A stretch of 64,000 bases of DNA from Candidatus Dechloromonas phosphorivorans (GCA_016721185.1 JADKIP010000015.1:124001-188000), one strand, 5' to 3'. Shown: positions 1-8,118, counted from the first letter of the stretch. Made by a program: numbers and translations. Notes: generated by a model not told the origin, from the sequence alone.

Positions 1-476
1 AGCTGGATGGTGGTGCTGGAATATTCCTTTTGCTGGGCCCAGCGCAACTTTTCCAGAACTTCTTTCAGCACCGGCAGGTTTTGGCCGATGCCCATCGCTA
101 CTTCATCGAAAAATCCGGTCGTATCGACGCCGCGCATGTTGGCTTGCACCTTGATCTGCTTGCGGCCAAACCAGTCAACAATCGGGCCGTGCTGCACTTC
201 CGAGGCGAGATGATCTGTATTGAAAACGTCAAAGTCTGCCGGCGCGGCGGGCGACGTGCTCAGCTTCGGGGTGGCGCCTTCCTTCTGGGCGGGTGACTTC
301 AGGCGAATCACCTCACGCTGTGCCTGAAAATACTTGTCCAGCAGCTTTTCGATGAAAAACATCGCGTTGTAAACCGGCGCCAGATTGCCGCAATTGGGGC
401 AGGCGTAATTTTGTCCGATCAGGCTGTCCGCTTGTTCCTGCAGGAGGGCGCACTTGTTGCAGCGAAAGATAGCCAT
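1..476 (-). CDS. Zinc-ribbon protein of unknown function (partial, C-terminus outside window)
   Basis: The frame is open from an ATG at 476 to the window edge (158 codons visible), so the C-terminus is missing. Near the N-terminus are two cysteine pairs, C6/C9 (CNKC) and C26/C29 (CPNC), spaced like a small zinc ribbon. A hydrophilic linker follows around residues 60-85, then a soluble mixed alpha/beta stretch. No signal peptide or membrane segment is visible. It is transcribed in the same direction as the next gene (579-1196). I do not recognise the family; a metal-binding regulatory or nucleic-acid-binding role is only a guess from the Cys pairs. Confidence 0.7.
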   Translation of the reverse strand, partial: MAIFRCNKCALLQEQADSLIGQNYACPNCGNLAPVYNAMFFIEKLLDKYFQAQREVIRLKSPAQKEGATPKLSTSPAAPADFDVFNTDHLASEVQHGPIVDWFGRKQIKVQANMRGVDTTGFFDEVAMGIGQNLPVLKEVLEKLRWAQQKEYSSTTIQ

Positions 477-578
477 GCTTGAATTGTCGGGTGGTGAGAA
501 TGCAAACAGTATAACCGCCTGTCTTGCGCGCCGCCTCGATCAACGGGCCTTCAGGTTGCTAAACCCCGCGTCGCCAAC

Positions 579-1196
579 TCACAGCACGTAGAACAAGATT
601 GCAATGAAATGCATCAGGCTGCCGGCGATGACGAAAAGATGCCAGATGCCGTGCCAGTGCCGAAAGCGCTCATCAAAGGCGAAGAAAATAATCCCCACCG
701 TGTAAAACACCCCGCCTGCCGCCAGCCAGACAAAACCTGCCGTACCCAGGCTGGCCAGTAGCGGCTTGATGGCGACCAGAACGATCCAGCCCATCAATGC
801 GTAGATCACCAGCGACATGATGCGCGCTTCCGAGCGCGGCTTGATCTCCTGCAACATGCCGACAATGGCCAGCGTCCAGACAATGCCGAATAGCCACCAA
901 CCCCACGGTCCACGCAAACTAATCAGGCAAAACGGGGTGTAGCTGCCGGCAATCAGCAAGTAAATGGAAAAATGATCGAGCTTGCGCAGCACGCCTTTCG
1001 CTCGTCCGCGGATGCTGTGATACAGGGTGGAAATGCTGTAAAGCATGACCAGCGTCGCGCCATAAACGGCAATGCTGAAAACCTTCCAGGCATCGCCGCT
1101 GGATGCCGCAATTGTCAGCAGCCAAACCGCCCCGGTCAGGGCGAGCAGGGCGCCGATCAGGTGCGTCCAGGCGTTGAATTTTTCTCCGTGGTACAT
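579..1196 (-). CDS. trhA: Hemolysin III / TrhA family membrane protein (PAQR superfamily)
   Basis: 205 aa with about seven hydrophobic segments. The PAQR/hemolysin III signature residues are present: STLYHS after the second helix, LDHFSIYLLIAGSYTPF in the middle, and HGIWHLF near the C-terminus, giving the conserved His/Asp set thought to bind a metal in this superfamily. Bacterial members (TrhA/YqfA) are inner-membrane proteins linked to membrane-energy homeostasis; haemolytic activity is doubtful for most. The length is typical. The start ATG at 1196 is chosen because the family begins about here (MYHGEKFNAWTH). The next 200 bp upstream hold no gene. Confidence 0.9.
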   Translation of the reverse strand: MYHGEKFNAWTHLIGALLALTGAVWLLTIAASSGDAWKVFSIAVYGATLVMLYSISTLYHSIRGRAKGVLRKLDHFSIYLLIAGSYTPFCLISLRGPWGWWLFGIVWTLAIVGMLQEIKPRSEARIMSLVIYALMGWIVLVAIKPLLASLGTAGFVWLAAGGVFYTVGIIFFAFDERFRHWHGIWHLFVIAGSLMHFIAILFYVL

Positions 1197-1395
1197 GTGC
1201 CGCCAATCTTCAAGTCGCCGCCCATCGGGGCGATCGTATGCAACTTTTATCTGACAGCGGCTGGCGCCAGTTGTTCACACCTTTTCCTGATTCGCGCTAT
1301 GCGTCAGCCATGACGAGAATCAGGCTGGCCGAGGCATGTCGCAAATCAGGCTTCATTTTGGCGCTCATGGTTTCCAAGTGGCAGGCCGATCAACG

Positions 1396-1938
1396 CTAAA
1401 TGCCCGGTGGCAGCTTGGCCGCCATCATCGCCTTCCGGTCAATCTTGCGCCCGTCGACAATGAACGTTCCGTCACCCACGGCATGAACCGTGCGCTTCTC
1501 CTTGCGTTCGCTATCGACGTAAGCGGCCACCGCCTGCAGCACAACAATGTTGTGCTTTTTGACGATGTCGATCACCTTGCACTCCATGTTGGCAAGGCAC
1601 TCCCTGATCAAGGGCGGCCTGACGAGCTTGGCCGGTACAGGCGTGAGCTTGAACTTGGCAAACTTGTCCGTGTCCGCCCCCGAGCACATCCCTATGCCAA
1701 TCACCTTATCCAGCAGGTCGACCGTGGGAATGGCAATGACGCACTCCCGATGCTTGCGCAAGGCCGCGAAGGAGTGATTCCATTGGCCCGTGGTGATCGC
1801 AAACACCGGCGTGAAATCCATCACCATGGTCCAGGAGATCGTCATGATGTTGTCTTTCTGCCCATCATGCGTGGTCACGAGAACCACCGGCCCAGATTCC
1901 ATCAGCGTAAAAGCCTTGCTCAGTTCCAACTGATGCAT
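1396..1938 (-). CDS. Flavin reductase family protein (FMN-binding split barrel)
   Basis: 180 aa. The protein has the flavin-reductase-like FMN-binding fold: an N-terminal strand pair with PVVLVTT, the ITTGQWNHS loop, and a C-terminal region with a conserved DGR. Such proteins reduce or bind FMN, and many are oxygenase partners or of unknown substrate. The start is placed at 1938 (MHQLEL) because GGAGGTG lies six bases upstream; an ATG at 1959 would lie before that ribosome-binding site. It is the first ordinary chromosomal gene beyond the distal end of the cassette array, so it marks the array boundary. Confidence 0.85.
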   Translation of the reverse strand: MHQLELSKAFTLMESGPVVLVTTHDGQKDNIMTISWTMVMDFTPVFAITTGQWNHSFAALRKHRECVIAIPTVDLLDKVIGIGMCSGADTDKFAKFKLTPVPAKLVRPPLIRECLANMECKVIDIVKKHNIVVLQAVAAYVDSERKEKRTVHAVGDGTFIVDGRKIDRKAMMAAKLPPGI

Positions 1939-2091
1939 GAAAGCACCTCCGGTAGACATGCCAAGCTTGCGCGCTTGATGTTACGGCACCGAATGGCAAT
2001 GGCAAGTTCCTTGCTGAAGGAGCCTGACACTTTGATTCGCAGGCGCTATCTGGCTTTTCGCTCAGGTCTGCTTGAGCGCAGGGCTGGACGA

Positions 2092-2268
2092 ATTTTCCAG
2101 GAAAGCGGCGCCGCAACCGCCGCTAGTAAACGGAAAGTTCCGGGCAACCGGGAAAGCCCCAGGTCCGAAGACTTCAAATTTGGCTAAAAATTCCGGTTGA
2201 CCGCAGCAACGAGGAAAACGCCAAGCCGACGCGGCAAAACAGGCACGGAGCCAAACGTTAGCGACGGG
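2092..2268 (-). repeat. Degenerate terminal copy of the repeated cassette (R1)
   Basis: This stretch aligns with the roughly 230-bp repeated cassette found elsewhere in the array. It keeps CCGGTTGACCGCAGCAAC (2194-2211) and the downstream run ending in GCGACGGG, but with many substitutions and no intact attC on either side. A partial attC-like phrase, GAGCGCAGGGCTGGA, lies just left of it. It occupies most of the 380-bp gap between the flavin reductase and the TIR gene, and no gene is seen in that gap. Confidence 0.75.
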
Positions 2269-2341
2269 ACCAGAGCCGCTAGGTGAAAGTCGTGCGGTTC
2301 GTTGAGCCACTGAGCGAAGAGGACGGTTTTGCGAATTTCAA

Positions 2342-3115
2342 TCATGGGGCGGGCTTCTCGAGAACTTCCTGTGACTTTGAGATTGCGCTGTCAATTCGCT
2401 TCAATCGCTCCCTGATACCGGAAAGGCGTGCGCTGCGTTCAGCGGCTTTTCCGTCGTTCCACCAATACCATGCGCTTCCACCTGATTGGCGGTCAGCCAG
2501 TTCGTAGCCATACGCGTTGTGTTGCGACTCCTTTTCGGCGACCGATTCGAGCCATTCCAATATGGACTCAATGTCCGCGTGATAGGCCCAGGCATCGTTG
2601 TCACGATTGGCGGCAATTTTGCCGACGATTGCTTTCAATGTTCCTGGATAAACCTTATCCGCGACACGTTCGTAGGCTGCCTGCGAATGGGCAATGCGCT
2701 GCAATTCGTCCGCCTTCGACCTGGCTACGGTCTGCTTTATGGTTGCAACAAGGGACAGCCAGTTAGCGCTCTGAGCGTCCCCGGTCCACCCGACGAGGTC
2801 GGCAGTGTCCACCGCGTTGAACGGGACAGGTAAGACACATTGGGCAAGCAAGGCTGGAACCAGCACATCGCGCTCCAGGCCCTTCTTGGATTCGCCTTTG
2901 ACGTAGATGGACTTCACCGCCTCAGGGGTCCAGCACACCAGGACACATGCGGCTGAAGTTACTTCACGCTCAATTTCAGCGTCGAACCCTTCGCCCCGAC
3001 CAACCTCAAGCCGAGCATCGAACCAAACATCGAGGTTCTCGTCCTTGAGAAGCTTAGCGATCTGGCGAACGCGGTCACGTTCTGCCCGTTTGTACGAAAT
3101 GAAGACGTCTGCCAT
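2342..3115 (-). CDS. TIR-domain protein, array-terminal integron cassette
   Basis: 257 aa. The first ~140 residues are a TIR domain: FISYKRAERD at the N-terminus, DVWFDARLEVG (box near the BB loop), VLVCWTPEAVKS, and a Glu in VKGES at the position of the catalytic Glu of NAD-cleaving TIR domains. Residues 150-257 are soluble, mostly helical, and not recognised. Bacterial TIR proteins often act in antiphage defence by degrading NAD or making NAD-derived signals; that role here is inference. It is the last gene of the array and its attC is not recognisable, so the cassette may now be fixed in place. No signal peptide or membrane segment is seen. Confidence 0.85.
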   Translation of the reverse strand: MADVFISYKRAERDRVRQIAKLLKDENLDVWFDARLEVGRGEGFDAEIEREVTSAACVLVCWTPEAVKSIYVKGESKKGLERDVLVPALLAQCVLPVPFNAVDTADLVGWTGDAQSANWLSLVATIKQTVARSKADELQRIAHSQAAYERVADKVYPGTLKAIVGKIAANRDNDAWAYHADIESILEWLESVAEKESQHNAYGYELADRQSGGSAWYWWNDGKAAERSARLSGIRERLKRIDSAISKSQEVLEKPAP

Positions 3116-3158
3116 TGAAATGATCCCTAGAAAAGGTCGTGCCAGTGGGGGTTGCGAG

Positions 3159-3199
3159 GTTTAACGTAGAGGCGAGCGGCCTTGACCGCAGTGTTAGAA
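3159..3199 (-). other. attC site (short)
   Basis: Runs from GTTTAAC to GTTAGAA, only 41 bp, with the family phrase CTTGACCGCAGTGTTAG on the right arm but a reduced centre. It belongs to repeat cassette R2. Confidence 0.75.
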
Positions 3200-3427
3200 G
3201 GGTTTGTCGGGAAAGTGGCGGGGCAAGTGAACGGCTTGGAGCCGCGACCGCTGGTGGCAAACGGAAAATGCCGGGCAGCGGGGAAAGCCGCCGAATCCGA
3301 GGATTTTGAATTTGGCTGAAATTTCCGGTTGACCGTAGCAACACCAAAAACGCTGAGTCGACGGGCCAAAACAGGCACGGAGCCAAGAGCAAGCGACGGG
3401 AGGCGAAGTGACATGAAAGAAGGAACC
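3200..3427 (-). repeat. Repeated non-coding cassette, copy R2 (type B)
   Basis: Second copy of the repeated cassette. It shares the frame of phrases seen in all copies: GGTTTGTCGGGAAAG at the left, CCGGTTGACCGTAGCAAC in the middle (3327-3344), and GCAAGCGACGGG at the right. It lacks the AATTTTGGCCAAAATT palindrome of the type A copies. Open frames run through it but into the attC without a stop, and they are not kept between copies. Confidence 0.85.
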
Positions 3428-3514
3428 TTCCAACGTAGAGCTAATCGGCGCTGCGCGGCTTTATCGCGCAGCCTCCAGCGACTGAAGGGAGCGAGGTCGG
3501 CCGCAGGGCTAGAC
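3428..3514 (-). other. attC site
   Basis: Runs from TTCCAAC to GCTAGAC; the right box is degenerate. The interior matches the long attC family with GCGCTGCGCGGCTTTATCGC. Confidence 0.8.
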
Positions 3515-3517
3515 CTC

Positions 3518-3958
3518 TCACCAAAATTCCCACCATGGCTTGGTTACTGGCTGGGGATTTTTATATTGTTCGGTGAGTACACCCGCTATACGTTCATAGT
3601 TTTCCCACGTGTCTTGGACAAAATAGTCTGACCCAAGACTCTTGGCTAAGGTGCGCTGGAAGTCTTTTAGGTAGCGGTCGTAGTACCACTCAGCGAAGGG
3701 CGCGCCCTTTTCATTGAGCATTTCGGAGAGCAACTTTCCATCGCACTGATCGAGGACGAACATGCGGCCTGTTATCTCTCGGTTTCGGACCTGGACTACA
3801 GGGCTTGACCAATCAACGCCTGGGAACTGGCCCCATAGGTCATTGTGAATAGCCCAAGCGACGAACATCCCAATGTGGGTAGCCGCATTTTCTTCGGGCG
3901 TATCCTCAGGGAATTCATCGCTGCCTAAATGCCAAGATGCGTCGTCAAGTTTTGCCAT
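3518..3958 (-). CDS. Cassette protein, possibly DUF7832-like
   Basis: 146 aa, acidic, soluble, no signal peptide. The N-terminus reads MAKLDDASWH, followed by ATHIGMFVAWAIHNDLWG; I recall this pattern in a family of small bacterial proteins annotated as DUF7832, but this is memory and unverified. Several members sit beside polymorphic-toxin immunity genes, so an immunity-like role is possible. The C-terminus is tryptophan-rich (KPWWEFW). The stop lies 4 bp from the attC on its left, and the start ATG at 3958 is 5 bp before the next attC region, so the gene fills its cassette. Confidence 0.75.
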   Translation of the reverse strand: MAKLDDASWHLGSDEFPEDTPEENAATHIGMFVAWAIHNDLWGQFPGVDWSSPVVQVRNREITGRMFVLDQCDGKLLSEMLNEKGAPFAEWYYDRYLKDFQRTLAKSLGSDYFVQDTWENYERIAGVLTEQYKNPQPVTKPWWEFW

Positions 3959-3962
3959 AGAG

Positions 3963-4034
3963 GTCTAACGTTGAAAATCACCGGACGAAGGCAAGCGTAG
4001 GTTGCCGGAGGTCCGGTGGATTGCAGTGTTATGC
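3963..4034 (-). other. attC site
   Basis: Runs from GTCTAAC to GTTATGC. Its interior (TCACCGGACGAAGGCAAGC) differs from the common attC families, pointing to a cassette of separate origin. Confidence 0.85.
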
Positions 4035-4037
4035 GTA

Positions 4038-4376
4038 TTAGACATTGAGGCATCTTTCATCAAACCAAACATCTTCATAGCCTGGCGCAAGGAGAACGCG
4101 CCAACCTGGGGCGAGTGCCAAGTAAGGAAGGAATTGGGGACAGTATTCTGAAAGGTGCGCAACATGAAGAGGCTGATAGAAATCGGGGGTACTCGAATAC
4201 TCACCGCCATAGATATACCAGCCACAAGTACCATTTTCCTGCTTGTGACGCGACGCATTGAGCGGTAACAAATCCAAGGTGGTGAGAGCGATACCCAGTT
4301 TTAAATTGGGTTCAGCAGGCACGACCTCCGAGTTGAAGCGTGCGCAAAGGGCAGTTTGTTCAGCGGTCGCGGCCAT
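4038..4376 (-). CDS. Small cassette protein of unknown function (immunity-like pattern)
   Basis: 112 aa, soluble. It contains GTCGWYIYGGEYS, a DFYQPLHVAHL stretch, and near the end YLALAPGWRVLLAPGYEDVWFD. I associate this pattern with small proteins of integrons and immunity-protein neighbourhoods, but I cannot name the family with confidence. The start ATG at 4376 lies 7 bp from the next attC and no clear Shine-Dalgarno is seen. Both neighbours are also single-gene cassettes on the same strand. No catalytic motif is evident. Confidence 0.75.
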   Translation of the reverse strand: MAATAEQTALCARFNSEVVPAEPNLKLGIALTTLDLLPLNASRHKQENGTCGWYIYGGEYSSTPDFYQPLHVAHLSEYCPQFLPYLALAPGWRVLLAPGYEDVWFDERCLNV

Positions 4377-4382
4377 TGTTAC

Positions 4383-4469
4383 GCATAACGTAGAGCCAAC
4401 CGGCGCTGCGCGGCTTTATCGCGCAGCGTCCAGCGACTGAAAGGAGCGAGGTTGAGCGCCGGGTTATGC
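4383..4469 (-). other. attC site (long family 1)
   Basis: Runs from GCATAAC to GTTATGC. Nearly identical in its interior to the sites at 9379 and 10742, with a GCGCTGCGCG / CGCGCAGCG inverted repeat. Confidence 0.92.
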
Positions 4470-4481
4470 AGCATGTTTTGC

Positions 4482-4865
4482 TCAACTAATGTCTGTGACT
4501 CTTGAGATCGTCCCGTCTTGGAACTCGAACTCAGAGCGGCCAGAGAGGTTTAGAACCTGGCCTTTCTTCAGGCCGTTTGGCAGATCGGCCGCAACGACAG
4601 CGCGAAAAGCAATAGTGGCAACCGCCACTGAGCCTTGAAGCTCGAAGGACTCAATTTTCTGATTCCGCTCCGAGAACAGCGATAACGACTGCTGAGCGAG
4701 AGCCCTAAGCTCCACGATTCCATTTGTTCTTGCGTTCACCACACCAGCAGAAATGTTTTTGAATTCCACATGCGGATGAATGCCAATGAGCATGTCGTCA
4801 ATGTCCTTGCGGTTGTAGGCGTCGATGTAGTGGTCGACTAGTGCGCGAATTTCAGTGGGACTCAA
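4482..4865 (-). CDS. SnoaL-like / NTF2-fold protein
   Basis: 127 aa. It has the SnoaL/NTF2 layout: an N-terminal helix pair (IRALVDHYIDAYNRKDIDDML), a short strand HPHVEFKN, then alternating strands ending in EFQDGTISRVTDI. Such cone-shaped domains bind or isomerise small hydrophobic ligands, and the substrate cannot be told from sequence. No signal peptide. It is a single-gene cassette, and a second protein of the same fold is encoded in the cassette at 7706-8062, but the two are too different to be a recent duplication. Confidence 0.8.
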   Translation of the reverse strand: MSPTEIRALVDHYIDAYNRKDIDDMLIGIHPHVEFKNISAGVVNARTNGIVELRALAQQSLSLFSERNQKIESFELQGSVAVATIAFRAVVAADLPNGLKKGQVLNLSGRSEFEFQDGTISRVTDIS

Positions 4866-4886
4866 TTGGCACCTCCGTGATCTGCT

Positions 4887-4985
4887 GCATAACGTTTGAC
4901 GTTAGGGGGCGCCGCAGCGGCGAAGCCGCGAAGGGAACCTGCGAGCGCAGCTTGCAGGCGGTCCCTCTCGACGGAATTGTTAGGC
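4887..4985 (-). other. attC site (long, unusual)
   Basis: Runs from GCATAAC to GTTAGGC, 99 bp, the longest in the array. It contains an internal GCGCCGCAGCGGCGAAGCCGC palindrome-like region and a second TTGACGTTAGG phrase near its left box. Confidence 0.85.
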
Positions 4986-5019
4986 ATTTGCTGCCGCAGG
5001 AAATCTTGGGGCGTGCCGC

Positions 5020-5553
5020 TCATTGCAACCATTCCTTGCGCAGAATTGCGTATTGTCTTGTATTAACGAAGACTGGGCGCCCATAACTGTCGTTTTCGAA
5101 TGAAATAAACTCCTTGAAGGTGCCCTCATGGCGCATCCCTAGCTTCTCGCAAAGGCGCTGTGATGCTACGTTGTCTTCCTCAACGTAGGCAAAGAGGCGA
5201 CGGGCGTCCTTTCCTGCAAAGAGATACTCAAACAAGGCTTGCGCTGCCTCGGTGGCTAGCCCCGCTCCACCAAATCGCGCGTTGAAATTCCATCCTACGG
5301 AGAACGTATCCGGGTCATTTTCACGAGTTGCGAATAGGTCCCCGATAAGCTGATTTGTGCTCCTCAGACACACTGCGACAGTGTCATCACTGTTACTACG
5401 CTTACTGACCTCCTGATGCGCAGCGGCCATGTCCTCAAGTCTTAGGGAAAAGAAACAGCTCGCTCTAGGCTCATGCAGATAATCGAAGAGATCGGCGGCG
5501 TCCTCTAATGAGAAATTCCTAAGCAAGAGTCGGCTCGTCTGGATAGATTTCAT
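5020..5553 (-). CDS. GNAT-family N-acetyltransferase (RimJ/RimL type)
   Basis: 177 aa from the ATG at 5553 (MKSIQTSRLLLRNF). It begins TSRLLLRNFSLEDAADLFDYL, typical of RimJ/RimL-like acetyltransferases, has the acetyl-CoA loop region around FGGAGLATEAAQALFEYLF, and ends with NVASQRLCEKLGMRHEGTF, the conserved C-terminal element of this group. It likely transfers an acetyl group from acetyl-CoA to an amine; the substrate is unknown. An in-frame ATG at 5583 is possible. The frame also runs upstream into the attC, which is not a credible start. No strong ribosome-binding site was found. Confidence 0.88.
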   Translation of the reverse strand: MKSIQTSRLLLRNFSLEDAADLFDYLHEPRASCFFSLRLEDMAAAHQEVSKRSNSDDTVAVCLRSTNQLIGDLFATRENDPDTFSVGWNFNARFGGAGLATEAAQALFEYLFAGKDARRLFAYVEEDNVASQRLCEKLGMRHEGTFKEFISFENDSYGRPVFVNTRQYAILRKEWLQ

Positions 5554-5624
5554 AAGATATTCACTAGCATTTTTAGTCGCCATGGTACGGTGTTTCGCCA
5601 GGGGGGAAGAGAGTTGCCCACCAT

Positions 5625-5694
5625 GCCTAACGTTTGAATTCACCGGCGCTGCGCGGCTTCATCGCGCAGCGTCCGATGGAGCGAGGTGTTGGGC
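5625..5694 (-). other. attC site
   Basis: Runs from GCCTAAC to GTTGGGC with a GCGCTGCGCGGCTTCATCGC hairpin core; shorter right arm than long family 1. Confidence 0.9.
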
Positions 5695-5700
5695 GTCACT

Positions 5701-6279
5701 TCAGTAGATCGAGACGAGAGTTGCATTGCCTGCTCGTACCGTGCGCTCAAAGAAGACTTGAAGCTCCTTGACCATATTCCACAGTTCTTCCACTTGCCGC
5801 TGCCGCTCAGTGTCACCGGAGGAGGCTTGCCAATAGATCTCAGCTGCTTCAATTTCGCTGGTAACGTAAGCCGAGTCCAGCCGCTTTAATGATTGCGCAT
5901 CGAGAAAAGTAGCGACAGCACGCGAAAGTTCAGGGGCCAGGAGACGGATTGGCCCATAGCCCTGGTCGGGCCCGACCGCCTCGCCTCCTGACATGAGAAA
6001 CCCACTAGGCCATGGGCCTTCTGCGTTGGTGCCAGAAAATAGGAAGTGCAAGATGTGCCAAGCTTGATTGAGTTCGAACGTGTCGGCTTCTGCAATAGGC
6101 TCGAACCTCCGCGCTGAAGGAGGAGGCAGTTTCGGGGATTTTCCGAAGAGTTTTGACAGGAAGCTGATCTTCGGAGGCGGCGCCGTAAAGCCAACCAATT
6201 CGCCGACTGCTTCAGGGAAGGCTTTCAGCATCGTGAACTGTTCGGGGTTGATTCGATACAGGCTGCACAACATGCTCAT
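5701..6279 (-). CDS. DUF1877 / YfbM-family protein
   Basis: 192 aa from ATG at 6279 (MSMLCSLYRI). Family marks: an N-terminal helix with INPEQFTML, AWHILHFLFSG in the middle, the FLMSGGEAVG segment, then YGPIRLLAPELSRAVATFL and a long C-terminal helix. These match DUF1877 (E. coli YfbM-like) proteins, a soluble family of unknown function common in mobile and polymorphic-toxin contexts. An upstream in-frame start at 6315 would lie inside the attC and is rejected. The gene fills one cassette. Confidence 0.82.
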   Translation of the reverse strand: MSMLCSLYRINPEQFTMLKAFPEAVGELVGFTAPPPKISFLSKLFGKSPKLPPPSARRFEPIAEADTFELNQAWHILHFLFSGTNAEGPWPSGFLMSGGEAVGPDQGYGPIRLLAPELSRAVATFLDAQSLKRLDSAYVTSEIEAAEIYWQASSGDTERQRQVEELWNMVKELQVFFERTVRAGNATLVSIY

Positions 6280-6309
6280 GATTGAGGCCTCCGAGTGGGT
6301 ATTGATGAC

Positions 6310-6399
6310 GCCCAACGTTTTAGGTAAGGGGCGCTGCGCGACGCTTTATCGCGCAGCGTCCAGCGACCGAAGGGAGCGGCCTTGACCGGAATGTTAGAA
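6310..6399 (-). other. attC site (long family 2)
   Basis: Runs from GCCCAAC to GTTAGAA; close to the sites at 12069, 13058 and 13617. Its right box supplies the stop codon of the cassette gene. Confidence 0.92.
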
Positions 6400-6990
6400 G
6401 CCGCTGTACAAGGCATGTAACTCTGCGTACTTTGCTGCACGCACCTGAAAACCGTCGGGGTCCTTCCAGAACAGACGGTCGATTTCTTCCGCTTTATTTG
6501 AACGCTCTTCTTCCTGCGCAGCAGTTGCGCGGAGGTAATCAGCTCTGGAAGCTTGGGTTGCTGGTACGGGCCCGGAACCGAAATAGAGTTCTTTGGCACG
6601 AATCAATAAGCGACAACTCTCTACAGCGCCCATTTCTGTGAGCCCTTCGATGGCGTAGGGAAAGTAATCGGCAGAGCTGTTGTAGAAATACTGATCGAAG
6701 CCGCCGTTGTAGACCTCGCCTTCAACTAGGCACGCAGCAAAAAAACGTTGGTTTTCGCGAGAGAGGCCGGCGAACCCTGTTTCTGACTTATGGACTTGAT
6801 TAACGAGCCAAACCCAATGTTTTCGCGGGGCGCTCTCGCGCTCTATCTTTTCGCGCTCATAGTGTTGCTTTGAGGCCTCAATGTTCTTCCGATACCCACC
6901 CTTGCAGGGCATACACAACCCTCCATTCTTTTGGGCAGTATCGAGCAAGATTTTTGTCCCGCAAACAGTACATGGAACTCGTTCGGTCAT
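6394..6990 (-). CDS. Zinc-ribbon plus DUF4375 (DMP19-like) protein
   Basis: 198 aa. An N-terminal zinc ribbon (C7/C10 and C26/C29) is followed by a charged linker and a DUF4375 domain containing LVEGEVYNGGFDQYFYNSS and YFPYAIEGLTEMGA. DUF4375 is related to the C-terminal region of the DNA-mimic protein DMP19; whether this protein mimics DNA is unproven. It is not notably acidic overall. The stop codon TAA is the TTA of the attC right box GTTAGAA, so gene and recombination site overlap. Start ATG at 6990 (MTERVPCTVCG) fits the ribbon position. Confidence 0.85.
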   Translation of the reverse strand: MTERVPCTVCGTKILLDTAQKNGGLCMPCKGGYRKNIEASKQHYEREKIERESAPRKHWVWLVNQVHKSETGFAGLSRENQRFFAACLVEGEVYNGGFDQYFYNSSADYFPYAIEGLTEMGAVESCRLLIRAKELYFGSGPVPATQASRADYLRATAAQEEERSNKAEEIDRLFWKDPDGFQVRAAKYAELHALYSGF

Positions 6991-7000
6991 GGCGAAAGGC

Positions 7001-7066
7001 TTCTAACGTGAAGTTGAGGCGCCTGCGCGGTTTTTCTCGCAGGTCGCCTCGAACGCAGTGTTAGAA
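7001..7066 (-). other. attC site
   Basis: Runs from TTCTAAC to GTTAGAA with inverted-repeat arms TTGAGGCGCCTGCGCG / CGCAGGTCGCCTCGAA. Confidence 0.92.
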
Positions 7067-7091
7067 CTTGCTCGGCACCAAGCTCGCGAAT

Positions 7092-7634
7092 TCATTGCAC
7101 TGCCCTAAGTATGCTCACTACGGGAGCTGCCGACGCGAGAAGGAATGGAAGAACATGGTCCGTAGCTTTCGGTGTGTGAATCGCTACGCAATAAATGGAT
7201 TTGGCCTTCCACCAAAATGCTCTCAGACGGGGCAATGATCCCGTTTGAACTTCTCTCAGCTCTCCAAAATTAGTGTCATATTCCTTCACCGAGTAGCGCC
7301 AGTGGGCATCATTTAGCCTGAACTCAATGGAACCCATAAGCTGTTTTGCTTTGAGTATTTCAAAGACGTAGGCTCTTGCCCTACCTTCAAACCCCGATTG
7401 GATGGCTGTTGAGATACCAAGATCGTTTTCTGCCCGTAAGTATTGGTAATACCTGATCAGGAAGTAGCACCACATGGTCCAAGCGAAGTACGCAATAACC
7501 TGGGGATTGCCGACTAGAAGTTCTGTCCCCATGACGTTAACTTTCGCCACAGTGACGTTTGCAAAGTCGAACAACAGCAACCCACCGCTGATGAGAATTA
7601 AATTCCGGCGTTGGCGGAGCAAGTCAGCGTTCAT
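7092..7634 (-). CDS. Small membrane protein of unknown function (cassette)
   Basis: 180 aa. Two hydrophobic segments near the N-terminus (about 12-30 and 45-65) and one near the C-terminus (about 150-172) surround a soluble middle region of about 85 residues with RYSVKEYDTNFGEL. No family recognised. The N-terminus MNADLLRQRRNLILISGG fits a cytoplasmic-in first helix. It is a one-gene cassette; start ATG at 7634 sits 6 bp from the attC on its right. The function is unknown. Confidence 0.75.
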   Translation of the reverse strand: MNADLLRQRRNLILISGGLLLFDFANVTVAKVNVMGTELLVGNPQVIAYFAWTMWCYFLIRYYQYLRAENDLGISTAIQSGFEGRARAYVFEILKAKQLMGSIEFRLNDAHWRYSVKEYDTNFGELREVQTGSLPRLRAFWWKAKSIYCVAIHTPKATDHVLPFLLASAAPVVSILRAVQ

Positions 7635-7639
7635 GCAAG

Positions 7640-7699
7640 TTCTAACGTGGAGCTAACCAGACGCCCGTCAGGGTGGTCGGGTTGAGCGCAGGGTTGGGG
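7640..7699 (-). other. attC site (60-bp family)
   Basis: Runs from TTCTAAC to GTTGGGG. Interior ACGCCCGTCAGGGTGGTC matches the 60-bp attC of the type A repeated cassettes with three changes, although this cassette carries a protein gene. Confidence 0.9.
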
Positions 7700-7705
7700 G
7701 GCAAC

Positions 7706-8062
7706 TTAGATAGCATAATGCGCGAAAGCTTTGACGACTTTTTGTTCGGGGCCAAAATGAAAGACTTCGGCCGCAAAGCGACCGCGAGCACCTTTGTAGT
7801 AAAGCGTGATACTCCCGACACCAACCAAGACAGACTGCAACTCGAATTTCAAGTCTGGGATGAGCTCAAGTGCCTTGCCCCAGTATGCGGCCACGGCGGC
7901 CTTGCCCTTCAAGGTGCCGGAAGGTTCACCTGCCACCTGAATAATTACGGGAGATGACATCTCGAAATCGTCTGTGTAATGGGACAGGATTCGGTTTAGG
8001 TCATGAGCATTCCATGACTCAATCCAGTCGGCGGCAAAGTGTTCTGCGAATACTTGGTCCAT
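7706..8062 (-). CDS. SnoaL-like / NTF2-fold protein
   Basis: 118 aa. The N-terminus DWIESWNAHDLNRILSHYTDDFEMSSP is the classic SnoaL-like opening (helix, then acidic loop, then strand), followed by GKAAVAAYWGKALE and four C-terminal strands. The fold is a small ligand-binding barrel; activity cannot be assigned. Start ATG at 8062 has AGGAGA a few bases upstream (GAACCT reads on the minus strand as TCGCAGGAGAACCTAG). The stop is 7 bp from the left attC. Confidence 0.83.
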   Translation of the reverse strand: MDQVFAEHFAADWIESWNAHDLNRILSHYTDDFEMSSPVIIQVAGEPSGTLKGKAAVAAYWGKALELIPDLKFELQSVLVGVGSITLYYKGARGRFAAEVFHFGPEQKVVKAFAHYAI

Positions 8063-8118
8063 CTAGGTTCTCCTGCGAATAAATGGTGATGGGGTGCGGT
8101 ATGCACATTCGATGTGCC

